Part shown: piece after piece, positions 33,425 to 42,683 of the stretch
Layout of the letters: each line of letters opens with the position of its first letter
Position numbering within the stretch: the first letter of the stretch is position 1
The notes under the pieces: model-generated
Database searches by the model: none
The model's input: only the letters and a program-made list of their open reading frames with translations
What the model was told of the DNA's origin: nothing
Program-made: the position numbers and the translations under genes
Source: Virgibacillus siamensis
GTDB lineage: Bacteria; Bacillota; Bacilli; Bacillales; Amphibacillaceae
DNA length: 64,000 nucleotides
Reading direction: 5' to 3'
Assembly: GCF_900162695.1 (NCBI RefSeq)
Contig: NZ_FUIH01000007.1
Location: 2,108,001 to 2,172,000, forward strand

Positions 33425-34810
33425 ATGTCAAATCAACGCACAATGGTGGAACAGCTTGCAGATTGGGCGCATGATGTCCGCTGGGAAGATCTTTCCCGGG
33501 AGGCAATGCAGGCGTTAAAAGGCCGCATGCTTGATTCCGTTGGCTGTGCAATCGGAGCTTTGGAAGGAAAACCGGTCGAAAATATTCGCCGGATGACGAA
33601 AGATTTCGGAGGAGAACCGCTTGTCACATTAATTGGCGGCGGAAAAACGACACCGGATTATGCAACACTTTACAATGGTGCTGCAGTACGGTACCTGGAT
33701 TTTAATGATTCATATCTTGCAAAAAATGAAACCGGACATCCGTCCGACAATATAGCACCGGTTCTGGCAGCTGCCGAATATGCCGATGCAGATGGCCGCG
33801 AATTTCTGCCGGCTCTGGCCCTTGCCTATCAGGTACAGTGCCGATTATCAGATGTTGCACCAGTCAGGGATCACGGATTTGACCATACCGTTCAAGGTGA
33901 ATATGGTGCCGCAGTTGGCGCAGCAAGGGCAATGGGACTTAACAGCAGTCAGATTGCCAATGCAGCATCCATCGCCGGAACCGGCTATAATTCACTGCGC
34001 GTTACACGGACCGGTGAGCTGTCCAACTGGAAAGGTCTTGCTTACCCTAATACAGCAATGGGAGCAGTTCATGCTGCGATGCTTGCCAAATATGGAATAA
34101 CAGGTCCACGTGAAGTTTTTGAAGGAAACAAAGGATTTATGGACACCATCGCGGGAAATTTCGAGCTGGATTGGACCAAGGAAAATCTTGAACGTGTCAC
34201 GGAAACAATCATTAAACGGTTTAATGCGGAAATTCATTCACAGTCGTCCATTGAAGGATTGCTTGAGCTGCGTGATCGTGAACAAATCAAACCGCAAGAT
34301 ATTAAAGCGATTCGTCTAACCACTTTTGATGTCGCCTATAACATCATTGGGGGCGGCGAAGAAGGTGGCAAAAAACTTATCCGATATAAAGAAGAAGCAG
34401 ACCATTCGCTGCCATATATGCTTGCAGCAGCTTACCTGGATGGCCAAGTAATGCCGGAACAATATGATCCTGAACGCATTTCCCGAGACGACATCCAGCA
34501 GTTACTGAAAAAAGTGGATGTAAAGCCGAGTGAAGCATACAGTGACCGTTTTCCGGATGAAATGGCAAGCCGTATTGAACTGGAAACAAACGACGGGCAT
34601 ATTTTTGACATTGAAAAACATGATTATCAAGGATTCAAGACACAGCCGGCAAGCTGGGATGTGCTGATGGAAAAATATAACGGTTTAACTCGAAAAATAG
34701 ACAGTGAATTAGCGGCGCAAATTGCTGATAAAATTCAAAATCTGGAAAATGTGAAAATCAGCGAACTAACCGAATTACTTGGTCAGGTAAAAATCAAGGA
34801 GGATGAGTAA
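33425..34810 (+). CDS. MmgE/PrpD family protein
   Basis: The 461-residue protein belongs to the 2-methylcitrate dehydratase/cis-aconitate decarboxylase/iminodisuccinate epimerase superfamily. RYLDFNDSYL, GHPSDNIAPVLA and the C-terminal half around FNAEIHSQSS are family hallmarks. GGAGGTGATTCAC is an excellent ribosome site for the ATG at 33425. It is followed at 1 nt by a ComA-like gene, so the two are translated together and probably act in sequence. No citrate synthase or methylisocitrate lyase is near, so classical propionate breakdown is unlikely. Confidence 0.83.
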   Translation: MSNQRTMVEQLADWAHDVRWEDLSREAMQALKGRMLDSVGCAIGALEGKPVENIRRMTKDFGGEPLVTLIGGGKTTPDYATLYNGAAVRYLDFNDSYLAKNETGHPSDNIAPVLAAAEYADADGREFLPALALAYQVQCRLSDVAPVRDHGFDHTVQGEYGAAVGAARAMGLNSSQIANAASIAGTGYNSLRVTRTGELSNWKGLAYPNTAMGAVHAAMLAKYGITGPREVFEGNKGFMDTIAGNFELDWTKENLERVTETIIKRFNAEIHSQSSIEGLLELRDREQIKPQDIKAIRLTTFDVAYNIIGGGEEGGKKLIRYKEEADHSLPYMLAAAYLDGQVMPEQYDPERISRDDIQQLLKKVDVKPSEAYSDRFPDEMASRIELETNDGHIFDIEKHDYQGFKTQPASWDVLMEKYNGLTRKIDSELAAQIADKIQNLENVKISELTELLGQVKIKEDE

Positions 34811-34811
34811 A

Positions 34812-35639
34812 ATGGCAAATGAAAGAGCTTTTCAACAAATCCGTATGAATAAACGTCAGGAAAAACCACGCACAAAAGGGGTTACTGAAATTCGCGGACC
34901 TTATTATGCTGTCATGGGGAAACGTTATTTACAGGATATTTTAGAAACCATGGGTGATTATGTAGACATTCTGAAATTCTCCGGTGGATCGTTCACCTTG
35001 TATCGCGAAGAGCAATTGAAGGAACTGCTTGATCTGGCACATCACTATAATGTTAAGGTCTCTACAGGCGGATTCATCGAAACTGTGCTGACACAGGGAC
35101 CAGAAGCCGTAGATCATTATATTAGTGAATGCAGGCGGGTCGGCTTTGACATCATTGAAATCTCAACCGGCTTTATCACCATGCCTGTCGATGATATTGT
35201 ACGGCTGGTTGAAAAGGTACAAAAAGCCGGACTTCTTGCCAAACCGGAAATTGGCGTACAATTTGGCTCTGGCGGTACCAACTCAGTTGAACAAAACGAA
35301 GCAATGGGCATTACCGATCCGTCACAGGCAATTGAAGTCGGCAAACGCTGCCTTGATGCCGGTGCCTATATGCTCATGATTGAATCAGAAGGAATTACCG
35401 AGAGCGTCCGTGAATGGCGCACCGGAATCGCCACACAATTCGCTCGTGAACTTGGCACAGAAAACGTTATGTTTGAGGCTGCAGATCCGGATGTTTTTGC
35501 ATGGTATATCAAAAACTACGGACCTGAAATCAACGTTTTCGTCGACCACAGCCAGATTGTGCAGCTTGAAGGACTGCGCCGCGGCATCTGGGGCACAAAT
35601 GACTTGTGGGGCCGTGTCCTTACCTTTGACGGCAAATAA
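34812..35639 (+). CDS. ComA-like protein (phosphosulfolactate synthase family)
   Basis: The 275-residue TIM-barrel protein matches the ComA/YitD family: YVDILKFSGGS, STGGFIETV, FDIIEISTGF, a Glu in AKPEIGVQFG, FEAADPDV and LEGLRRGIWG. ComA adds sulfite to phosphoenolpyruvate. Several positions differ from canonical ComA (for example the KFGWGTS and ESG segments), so the substrate may differ. AAGGAGG lies 9 nt before the ATG at 34812; the first gene of the pair ends 1 nt earlier. No comB or comC is adjacent. Family sure, reaction unsure. Confidence 0.75.
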   Translation: MANERAFQQIRMNKRQEKPRTKGVTEIRGPYYAVMGKRYLQDILETMGDYVDILKFSGGSFTLYREEQLKELLDLAHHYNVKVSTGGFIETVLTQGPEAVDHYISECRRVGFDIIEISTGFITMPVDDIVRLVEKVQKAGLLAKPEIGVQFGSGGTNSVEQNEAMGITDPSQAIEVGKRCLDAGAYMLMIESEGITESVREWRTGIATQFARELGTENVMFEAADPDVFAWYIKNYGPEINVFVDHSQIVQLEGLRRGIWGTNDLWGRVLTFDGK

Positions 35640-35658
35640 TAGAATACTGGATAATTCT

Positions 35659-35692
35659 AAAACCGGGCATGCAGCATGCCCGGTTTTTTTGT
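35659..35692 (+). terminator. Terminator of the PrpD-ComA operon
   Basis: AAAACCGGGCATGC and GCATGCCCGGTTTT pair almost without a loop, followed by T residues. Confidence 0.92.
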
Positions 35693-35755
35693 TTTGTGCG
35701 AAGTATTATCTCTTTTTGCTGATTTTCCCATCAAAATTTTCGATCCATTACAAGT

Positions 35756-35825
35756 TCGAAGGTTCGGGAGAGAATTTGCACGTTTGCCTGGCTGGTTCGC
35801 ACGTTTACGCAGGCAGGATTTATAT
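35756..35825. repeat. Short-period array, core GCACGTTT, 21-nt spacing
   Basis: GCACGTTT occurs at 35778 and 35799 (21 nt apart) with a degenerate unit about 20 nt earlier (GAAGGTTC at 35758). It is smaller than the other arrays but has the same period. Confidence 0.5.
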
Positions 35826-35880
35826 CCATTCGAAAACCCGGCAGCCATATCCAGATGCCGGGTTATTGTTGGTACGTTTA

Positions 35881-35985
35881 TTAGTTCAAATTCAAAGCTA
35901 AGGTGGCTAGCACAAATGCTACGAGGGGTATATACCACAGTATATCCACTGATCTCCGCTTAGCTGTATTTCCTTTACCTTTCAT
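35881..35985 (-). CDS. Small single-span membrane protein, 34 residues
   Basis: The frame gives a basic N-terminus (MKGKGNTAKRRSVD) and one hydrophobic helix (ILWYIPLVAFVLATLALNLN). The ribosome site GGGGGTATTTCTTT precedes the ATG at 35985. It is not recognised by name. Inside-positive small membrane proteins of this kind are common in Bacilli. It lies between convergent and divergent neighbours, with no clear partner. Confidence 0.5.
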   Translation of the reverse strand: MKGKGNTAKRRSVDILWYIPLVAFVLATLALNLN

Positions 35986-36202
35986 AAAGAAATACCCCCT
36001 GTCTAAAAATCAGTATATGTTTTATAACAAAGTATAGTTTAGTATGGATATCCAAAAATAGCAATACCTTTTTAGGTTTTTTTATAAAAAATTTTCATTG
36101 CAGTTAAAAGACTGTTTTATCGCCTCTGAATAAGGTAACATTTAATTATGGACGGCTTATCAAAGTGCGTATCTGCATCACGATAAGGGGAGGAATTATG
36201 AT

Positions 36203-37045
36203 ATGCTGAACAGAACAGCCAAAGACGTACTGCTTATTATAATTGGATCGTTTATTTTTGCAATCGGGGTCAATTATTTTGCCATTCCGAATCGGTTATC
36301 GGAAGGCGGTGTAATTGGTATTACCATCGTTACATATTACCTGTTTGAATGGTCGCCGGGGATTGTCAATTTTATTCTGAATAGTTTATTACTTGCCATC
36401 GGTTATAAATTTTTTACCAAACGTATAACGCTGTACACGATTATTTCCATCCTTTTCTCATCCCTGTTTCTTCATATTACCGTAGACTGGGGAAAAGCAA
36501 TTAACGGGGACACGCTTTTGGCGGCACTTTTTGCCGGGCTGACGGTCGGTATCGGGCTTGGGCTCATTTTCAGATCAGGCGGAACATCAGGTGGTTCAGC
36601 AATTCTGGCACGGATGGCTAATCAGCTGCTTGGATGGAGTATTGGAAAAGGGATGCTGGTGATTGATATTCTTGTCATCGCGGGATCGGCTTTTATTATC
36701 GGACAGGAAAAAGCTATGTATACGCTTGTTTCCGTTTATCTTGGTGCAAAAGTAATCGATGTTATTGTCGAGGGTGCCAATGAGCGGACATCCGTACTGA
36801 TCATATCAAGTCATCCAAATGAAGTACTTGATCAGGTAACCAATAAAATGGCTCGCGGTATCACGGTCCTTGAAGGCCGCGGCGGTTATTCCCAGGTTGA
36901 TAAGGAAGTATTGTATCTCGTCATCAATAAACAGGAAATAGTCCAATTGAAAAAGATCATGGAAGATATTGATCCAAATGCCTATGTAACGGTTCACAGT
37001 GTTCAGGAAATCTTCCGAAAAGGCTATAAAGGTGCAAAACAATAA
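36203..37045 (+). CDS. YitT family membrane protein
   Basis: The 280-residue protein has five to six membrane segments (about 5-185, YitT_membrane domain with FRSGGTSGGSAILAR) followed by a soluble DUF2179 domain (about 200-275, TSVLIISSHPNEVLDQV and MARGITVLEGRGGYS). Function is not established in the family, though links to low-temperature growth and small-molecule transport have been proposed. GGGGAGG lies 9 nt before the ATG. The next gene begins 18 nt later, so the pair may form an operon. Confidence 0.88.
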   Translation: MLNRTAKDVLLIIIGSFIFAIGVNYFAIPNRLSEGGVIGITIVTYYLFEWSPGIVNFILNSLLLAIGYKFFTKRITLYTIISILFSSLFLHITVDWGKAINGDTLLAALFAGLTVGIGLGLIFRSGGTSGGSAILARMANQLLGWSIGKGMLVIDILVIAGSAFIIGQEKAMYTLVSVYLGAKVIDVIVEGANERTSVLIISSHPNEVLDQVTNKMARGITVLEGRGGYSQVDKEVLYLVINKQEIVQLKKIMEDIDPNAYVTVHSVQEIFRKGYKGAKQ

Positions 37046-37063
37046 CATGTAAAGGAGCTTTTT

Positions 37064-38116
37064 ATGACAAATTTTCCAGTATTCGACGGACATAATGACA
37101 CACTTTTACGACTTTATTTTTCCGAAAATGAGAATGAGCAATCCTTTTTTGATGAAACGGGCTTTCATATTGATATGACAAAGGCGAAAAAGGGAGAGTT
37201 CGGCGGCGGTTTCTTCGCGATGTTTACGCCAAATGAAAATTATGAAGTGGAGCCAGAGGATTACATGACGGATGACGGTTACGATGTTCCACTTCCACCG
37301 CAAATCAGTCATGAAGCTGCCCTTCGCCATACAAACGCCTTGGCGGCAAAGCTCATAAAAACTGAAAAAGAATCGAAAGGTGCTTTCAAAATAGTACGAA
37401 CTGCGAATGAGCTGACACACTGTCTGGAAAATAACATAATTGCAGCTATTTTTCATATGGAAGGTGCAGAGGCAATTGATACAGATTTTGATGCCCTCCA
37501 CGTTCTTCATCAGGCTGGGCTGCGTTCGCTCGGCATCGTCTGGAGCCGGCAGAACGTTTTCGGTGAAGGGGTTCCGTTCCGGTATCCATCCTCCCCTGAT
37601 ATCGGGGCTGGATTAACAGATGCAGGTAAACAACTTGTACGGGAATGCAATCGGCTGGGGATTATGATTGATAATACACACCTGAATGAAAAAGGGTTTT
37701 GGGATGTAGTAAAACTGACAGATGCACCGCTTGTTGCCACCCATTCCAATGTACATGCAATTTGCCCGATTTCCCGGAATCTGACTGATAAACAGCTGGC
37801 AGCAATTCAGGAGTCCAATGGTGTCGCCGGAATCAATTATGCGGTGAACATGCTTCGGGAAGACGGTGGACTTGGCACCGACATTCCACTTGATAAAATT
37901 GTCCGTCATATTGCATATATAGCAGAAAAGTTCGGAGTAGATCATGTCGCGCTTGGATCAGATTTTGACGGCACCGCCATTCCGGATGAATTGCAAAATG
38001 CTGCCGGATTGCCAAAATTAACGGATCGACTTAAGGCATACGGTTTTCATGACGACGAACTGCGTAAAATCACCCATCAAAACTGGGAGCGTGTCCTGCG
38101 TGATACATGGAAGTAA
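37064..38116 (+). CDS. Membrane dipeptidase family (M19)
   Basis: The 350-residue zinc peptidase of the renal dipeptidase family shows HxD in FDGHNDTLL, the bridging glutamate in FHMEGAEAID, THSNVHAICPISRN and the C-terminal LGSDFDGTAIP. These enzymes cleave dipeptides, including those with D-residues. The N-terminal MTNFPVFDGHND has no signal sequence, so it is probably cytoplasmic. AAAGGAGC precedes the ATG. Confidence 0.9.
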   Translation: MTNFPVFDGHNDTLLRLYFSENENEQSFFDETGFHIDMTKAKKGEFGGGFFAMFTPNENYEVEPEDYMTDDGYDVPLPPQISHEAALRHTNALAAKLIKTEKESKGAFKIVRTANELTHCLENNIIAAIFHMEGAEAIDTDFDALHVLHQAGLRSLGIVWSRQNVFGEGVPFRYPSSPDIGAGLTDAGKQLVRECNRLGIMIDNTHLNEKGFWDVVKLTDAPLVATHSNVHAICPISRNLTDKQLAAIQESNGVAGINYAVNMLREDGGLGTDIPLDKIVRHIAYIAEKFGVDHVALGSDFDGTAIPDELQNAAGLPKLTDRLKAYGFHDDELRKITHQNWERVLRDTWK

Positions 38117-38411
38117 ACCAAAAGCGCAAGTGCCCGTTTAGCAAGTATATTATGAAACTTTATTCAGTGGTGGTTCCCCACTGAATATGAGTTGAACCAA
38201 TCGGGCTTGAACTGGCAGTTTCCTCGCGTTTTTTGACGAGGATTACTGCCGATATACTCACTCTTCTGTCGATATATCCACTATTCTACCGATATAAATA
38301 CCCTTCTGGGCGCTGGAGGTGGACGTGGCTCATTTGGTAATCTAATTAATTAGACACAAGCATAAAGTCTTATAATTTACTACAGTAACAGCAAAAAAAG
38401 CAACCAGGCAA
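38117..38411. other. Intergenic region with hairpins and a repeat array
   Basis: It holds a hairpin ATTCAGTGG/CCACTGAAT (about 38162-38188), a second one GGCAGT-CCTCG/CGAGG-ACTGCC (about 38214-38249), then the short-period array at 38250-38310. No gene is seen. Confidence 0.6.
38250..38310. repeat. Short-period array, core CGATATA, 20-nt spacing
   Basis: CGATATA occurs at 38250, 38270 and 38290. Each is followed by a similar CACTCTTCTG-like tail, giving three units of exactly 20 nt. Confidence 0.75.
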
Positions 38412-38425
38412 TCATGCCTGGCTGC
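38395..38425 (-). terminator. Terminator overlapping the end of mtnE
   Basis: On the minus strand AGCAGCCAGGCA and TGCCTGGTTGCT pair around a 4-nt loop, followed by TTTTTTT. The left arm contains the last codons of the gene. Confidence 0.88.
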
Positions 38426-39608
38426 TTTCTTTATGAAATATTCCCAATCGGCCAATCCGGTCGACCGCTTCTTCCAGCCGCTCTTCATTATCAAGCAGCC
38501 CGACTCGGACATAACCTTCCCCTTTGGAACCAAAGCCATTTCCCGGTGCAACAACAACGTGCGCCTTTTCAAGCAAAAGGTCAGCAAATTCTTCGGACGA
38601 ATAGCCTTCTGGAACGGGCAGCCATGCAAAGAAAGTTCCCTTGGGTGCCTCTGCTTTCCAGCCAATCCTATCAAGAGCCGCAACAAACCGCTGACGTCTG
38701 CTTGTATATGTATCCACTATTTCTTCAACGCCTGTCTGATCGCCAAGCAATGCCTCTGCGGCTGCTTCCTGTACTGCACCAAATAAGCTGACGTACAAGT
38801 GGTCCTGGATTAGTTCCAGACTTTCAATGACAGATGGATTACCGACAGCAAAAGCAATACGCCAGCCTGCCATACTATAAGCTTTTGACATCGTATAAAT
38901 TTCAATACCAATATCCTTTGCTCCGTCCGACTGCAAAAAACTGACAGGCTTTTCATCTTCAAAGCCAATTGTTGCATAGGCAAAGTCATGTACAACGCAA
39001 ATATCATGCTTTTTCGCCAATGCGGCTGTCTTATCAAAAAATTCCCTGTTCGCCGTTGCAGCAGTCGGATTGTTAGGGTAATTCAAAATCATTAATTTCG
39101 CACGTTCCAATTCATCTGCTGTCAGCTGTTCATAATCCGGCAAAAATTCATTTTGGGCAAGTAATGGCATAAAAGCTGCTTCTGCATCAGCCATTGCTGT
39201 ACCCGACAAATAATCCGGATAACCCGGGTCCGGCATTAACGCCAGATCCCCCGGGTTTAATAAACACTGACTCATTTCAACAAGCCCGGATTTGGCACCG
39301 AACAAAACAGCAACTTCTGTCTCCGGATCAATGAACAGATTATACTCCCGTTTATAAAAATCCGCGGCAGCTTTTTTCAAGTACGGAAATCCGCGAAATG
39401 GTGTGTATTTGTGATTTATCGGCTTTCCGGCTGCAGCCTGCATTGTTTCTACGATATTTTCGGGTGTCGGCACATCCGGATTCCCCTGCCCAAGATTAAT
39501 GACATCGTGCCCCTGTTTTACTTTTTCCTGTGCTTTTTTGACGAGCTTGGCAAAAAACTGTTCCGGTAATCGTTTCAGCATATCTGACTGTTCAAATTCT
39601 CTCAACAT
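38412..39608 (-). CDS. mtnE: PLP-dependent aminotransferase MtnE (methionine salvage)
   Basis: The 398-residue fold-type I class I/II transaminase has its PLP lysine in YTMSKAYSMAGWR. The N-terminus EFEQSDMLKRLPEQFFAKLV, NLGQGNPDVPTPE and the FGAKSGLVEMSQCLLNPGD block match B. subtilis MtnE (YkrV), which converts 2-keto-4-methylthiobutyrate to methionine using glutamine. The start at 39608 follows GGGAGGG and gives the expected length. It is 58 nt downstream of ilvA with no clear terminator between, so read-through from the ilv-leu operon is possible. No SAM riboswitch is seen. Confidence 0.82.
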   Translation of the reverse strand: MLREFEQSDMLKRLPEQFFAKLVKKAQEKVKQGHDVINLGQGNPDVPTPENIVETMQAAAGKPINHKYTPFRGFPYLKKAAADFYKREYNLFIDPETEVAVLFGAKSGLVEMSQCLLNPGDLALMPDPGYPDYLSGTAMADAEAAFMPLLAQNEFLPDYEQLTADELERAKLMILNYPNNPTAATANREFFDKTAALAKKHDICVVHDFAYATIGFEDEKPVSFLQSDGAKDIGIEIYTMSKAYSMAGWRIAFAVGNPSVIESLELIQDHLYVSLFGAVQEAAAEALLGDQTGVEEIVDTYTSRRQRFVAALDRIGWKAEAPKGTFFAWLPVPEGYSSEEFADLLLEKAHVVVAPGNGFGSKGEGYVRVGLLDNEERLEEAVDRIGRLGIFHKESSQA

Positions 39609-39665
39609 GCTCCCTCCCTGATTGTTTATCATATCGATGATGATCATCCTTGTAAAGATTACAAA

Positions 39666-40628
39666 TCAGGAAGCAAATGCATTTTGACGTTGTGCCAGTT
39701 TCTGAATATCCGGCAGTCTGCCAATATCAAGATTACCTCCGCTTACAACAACACCGCAATGCCGTGAAGGGATCATATCATGGTATTTAAACAACGCTGC
39801 AAGGGATGCAGCACCGGCACCTTCGAGCAATGTCTTGTTCCGCTCCAGCATGTAAACAATCGCTGATGCAATTTCCTCATCATTTACGGTTACCATATCA
39901 TCTACCACTTGACGAATAATAGGTAATGTGTGACTGCCCGGCTGCTTAACAGCAATTCCTTCAGCAATCGTGTCAACTTTGTTCAGGTGGTTGACTGAAT
40001 TCTGATGAAAGCTGGAATACATGGCATCCGCACCAGCTGCCTGCACGCCGATTACCCGAATAGAACGATTGACATGCTTCACAGCAGTTGCGATTCCGCT
40101 GATCAGTCCACCACCACCGACAGGAACAATAATGGTGTCCAAACGATCTTCCTGCCGCAGCATTTCCATGGCGATTGTTCCCTGTCCTGCCATAATCGCT
40201 TCATCATCAAATGGATGAATATATGCTGCTCCTGTCTCCTTTTGTCGTTCGAGTGATGCTTCGTATGCCTCCTGAAATGACTCACCAATAAGCACAACCT
40301 CTGCCCCGTAGGATTTTGTTGCATTAACTTTGGCAAGTGGAGTCCCTTCTGCCATAAAAATGGTTGCATGTGCCCCAAGTCTTGCTGCTGCATATGCCAC
40401 ACCTTGTGCATGATTACCGGCCGAAGCGGTAATCACACCATTTTCCAGACGTTTCTTGGAGAGCTGCATCAATTTATATGTTGCACCTCTGAATTTAAAG
40501 GCTCCTGTTTTCTGCTGGTTTTCCATTTTAAAATGAACTTTTTTTCCTACCCGATTATTTGTTGTTGTTGAGGATAGTAATGGTGTACGGTGCACGAACG
40601 GTTCAAGTTGTTTCCATGCACGGTACAC
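39666..40628 (-). CDS. ilvA: Threonine ammonia-lyase, catalytic domain only
   Basis: The 320-residue fold-type II PLP dehydratase converts threonine to 2-oxobutyrate, the first step to isoleucine. PLP lysine K45 is in TGAFKFRGAT, with ASAGNHAQGVA and VPVGGGGLISG around the cofactor. The C-terminal ACT regulatory domain of biosynthetic IlvA is missing, so classic isoleucine feedback is not expected. The start is GTG at 40628 next to GGGGAGG; the only in-frame stop upstream is that of leuD, 30 nt away. It ends the ilv-leu operon. Confidence 0.83.
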   Translation of the reverse strand: MYRAWKQLEPFVHRTPLLSSTTTNNRVGKKVHFKMENQQKTGAFKFRGATYKLMQLSKKRLENGVITASAGNHAQGVAYAAARLGAHATIFMAEGTPLAKVNATKSYGAEVVLIGESFQEAYEASLERQKETGAAYIHPFDDEAIMAGQGTIAMEMLRQEDRLDTIIVPVGGGGLISGIATAVKHVNRSIRVIGVQAAGADAMYSSFHQNSVNHLNKVDTIAEGIAVKQPGSHTLPIIRQVVDDMVTVNDEEIASAIVYMLERNKTLLEGAGAASLAALFKYHDMIPSRHCGVVVSGGNLDIGRLPDIQKLAQRQNAFAS

Positions 40629-40658
40629 CGCCTCCCCTGTTAAGCAATTCCCAAGATT

Positions 40659-41243
40659 TTACACTCCTTTTGATTCATATGCGTGAATTTGTTCTTCCAG
40701 TTTCAATGTCAAAGCAATATCATCCCAGCCATTCATCAGCTTTTCCTTATTATATGGATCAATGGAAAATGAAATGACTTTTCCTTCATTATCCGTTATC
40801 TGCCCTTTTGCGAGATTCACTGTCAGCCTAAGGCCGGATGATTCCGCTTCTTCCATCCATTCGTTCACTTGGTCCGCATTCATTTGCACAGGAATAATCC
40901 CATTTTTTAATGCATTATTGTAAAAAATATCGGCAAAACTTGGTGCAATGATTACTTTAAAACCGTAATCGAGCAAAGACCATGGCGCATGCTCCCGAGA
41001 TGAGCCACAGCCAAAGTTTTCACCCGCAATCAAAATAGAAGTTCCTGCAAACTGGGCTTTATTCAAATTAAAATCTGCACGTTCCTCACCAGCATCATCA
41101 TACCGCCAGTTATAAAACAAAAACTGTCCAAAGCCGGTTCGTTCCACCCGTTTCAAAAATTGTTTCGGGATAATCTGGTCTGTATCGATATTGGACCGGT
41201 TAAGCGGCAATACGCTTCCTTCGTGTTTCTGAATTGCTTCCAT
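40659..41243 (-). CDS. leuD: 3-isopropylmalate dehydratase small subunit
   Basis: The 194-residue swivelling domain of isopropylmalate isomerase pairs with LeuC. RSNIDTDQIIPKQFLKR and FGCGSSREHAPW are the family motifs. The start at 41243 has GGAGG 8-9 nt upstream; a GTG at 41252 overlaps that site. It is separated by 12 nt from leuC. Confidence 0.96.
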   Translation of the reverse strand: MEAIQKHEGSVLPLNRSNIDTDQIIPKQFLKRVERTGFGQFLFYNWRYDDAGEERADFNLNKAQFAGTSILIAGENFGCGSSREHAPWSLLDYGFKVIIAPSFADIFYNNALKNGIIPVQMNADQVNEWMEEAESSGLRLTVNLAKGQITDNEGKVISFSIDPYNKEKLMNGWDDIALTLKLEEQIHAYESKGV

Positions 41244-41255
41244 GACTTCCACCTC

Positions 41256-42662
41256 CTATTGCAGAACTTCCGTATATTTACGAACATCCACAAAATGTCC
41301 TTCAATCGCTGCAGCTGCTGCCATTTCCGGGCTGACCAGATGGGTTCTGGCGCCATTACCCTGCCTGCCTTCAAAGTTACGGTTAGACGTGGAAGCGCAT
41401 CGGCCGCCTGGCGGAACTACATCATCGTTCATCGCCAGACACATGCTGCACCCAGCTTCACGCCATTCAAATCCGGCAGCTTTAAAAATATCATCCAGCC
41501 CTTCTTCTTCCGCTTTTAATTTAACAAGGAATGAACCGGGAACAACGATTGCCCGCACATTCGGATTAACTTTTTTACCGCGGACAACTTCGGCAGCTTT
41601 CTGTAAGTCACCAAGCCTTGAATTGGTACAAGAGCCAATGAACACATGATCAATTTCAATCGATGTTATCGGCTGATTTTCCTCCAGTCCCATATAATAA
41701 AGAGCACGCTCAACATCTTCTTTATGATCAACTTCCTGAAGAGATGGTGTGGATCCGCTGACAGGTACACACATGCCCGGGTTCGTTCCCCAGGAAACCT
41801 GTGGCTCGACTTCCGCTCCATTAATGGTCACCGTCTGATCATATTCCGCACCCTCATCGGTTCTTAAGCTGAGCCATTCATCTGCAAGCACCTCGAATTC
41901 CTTGCCATCCGGTACATTCGCACGTCCGCGCAGGAATTCGACCGTTTTTTTATCCGGACTGATTAAACCGGCACGTGCCCCTGCTTCAATCGACATATTG
42001 CAGACTGTCATCCGACCTTCCATTGACAAGTTCCGGACCGCTTCACCGGTATATTCGATGACATGGCCGGTACCGAAACGAACGCCGAATTTTGCAATAA
42101 TTGACAGAATCAAATCTTTGGCAGTTACGCCGGGACCAAGGTCACCATCGACATGCACATTCAGTGTTTTCGGGCGTTCCTGCCACAGCGTCTGGGTTGC
42201 CAGAACATGTTCCACTTCACTTGTTCCAATTCCAAACGCCAAGGCACCGAAAGCACCATGTGTTGATGTGTGACTGTCTCCGCAGACAATCGTTTTGCCT
42301 GGCTGTGTCAACCCCAGTTCCGGACCGATAACGTGAACAATTCCCTGTTCCGGATGGTGCATATCCGCCAATTTAATGCCAAAATCCATACAGTTCTTTT
42401 TCAATGTCTCCATTTGCTTGACAGAAATTTCATCTTTGATTGTGTCACGATTTTTCGTTGGCACATTATGATCCATTGTTGCATAAGTTAAATCCGGTCT
42501 GCGCACTTTTCGGTCATTCAAACGCAGTCCTTCAAATGCCTGTGGGGATGTAACTTCATGAACAAGGTGTAAATCAATGTACATCAGGTCCGGTTTTCCT
42601 TTTTCCTGATGGACCATGTGTTTATTCCATATCTTCTCAACAATTGTTTTCGGTTTAGTCAA
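41256..42662 (-). CDS. leuC: 3-isopropylmalate dehydratase large subunit
   Basis: This 468-residue aconitase-family protein carries a [4Fe-4S] cluster. Cluster cysteines are in IGSCTNSRLGD and GCSMCLAMND; CGDSHTSTHGAFG lies in the active site. It isomerises 2- to 3-isopropylmalate with LeuD. The start codon is TTG at 42662, placed 7 nt after GGAGGAAA. It follows leuB by 21 nt. Confidence 0.96.
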   Translation of the reverse strand: MTKPKTIVEKIWNKHMVHQEKGKPDLMYIDLHLVHEVTSPQAFEGLRLNDRKVRRPDLTYATMDHNVPTKNRDTIKDEISVKQMETLKKNCMDFGIKLADMHHPEQGIVHVIGPELGLTQPGKTIVCGDSHTSTHGAFGALAFGIGTSEVEHVLATQTLWQERPKTLNVHVDGDLGPGVTAKDLILSIIAKFGVRFGTGHVIEYTGEAVRNLSMEGRMTVCNMSIEAGARAGLISPDKKTVEFLRGRANVPDGKEFEVLADEWLSLRTDEGAEYDQTVTINGAEVEPQVSWGTNPGMCVPVSGSTPSLQEVDHKEDVERALYYMGLEENQPITSIEIDHVFIGSCTNSRLGDLQKAAEVVRGKKVNPNVRAIVVPGSFLVKLKAEEEGLDDIFKAAGFEWREAGCSMCLAMNDDVVPPGGRCASTSNRNFEGRQGNGARTHLVSPEMAAAAAIEGHFVDVRKYTEVLQ

Positions 42663-42683
42663 GGTTATTTCCTCCTTTCTTTT

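Noticed and set aside
39609..39665. SAM riboswitch in front of mtnE
   Set aside because: The gap to ilvA is only 57 nt and shows no S-box motifs.
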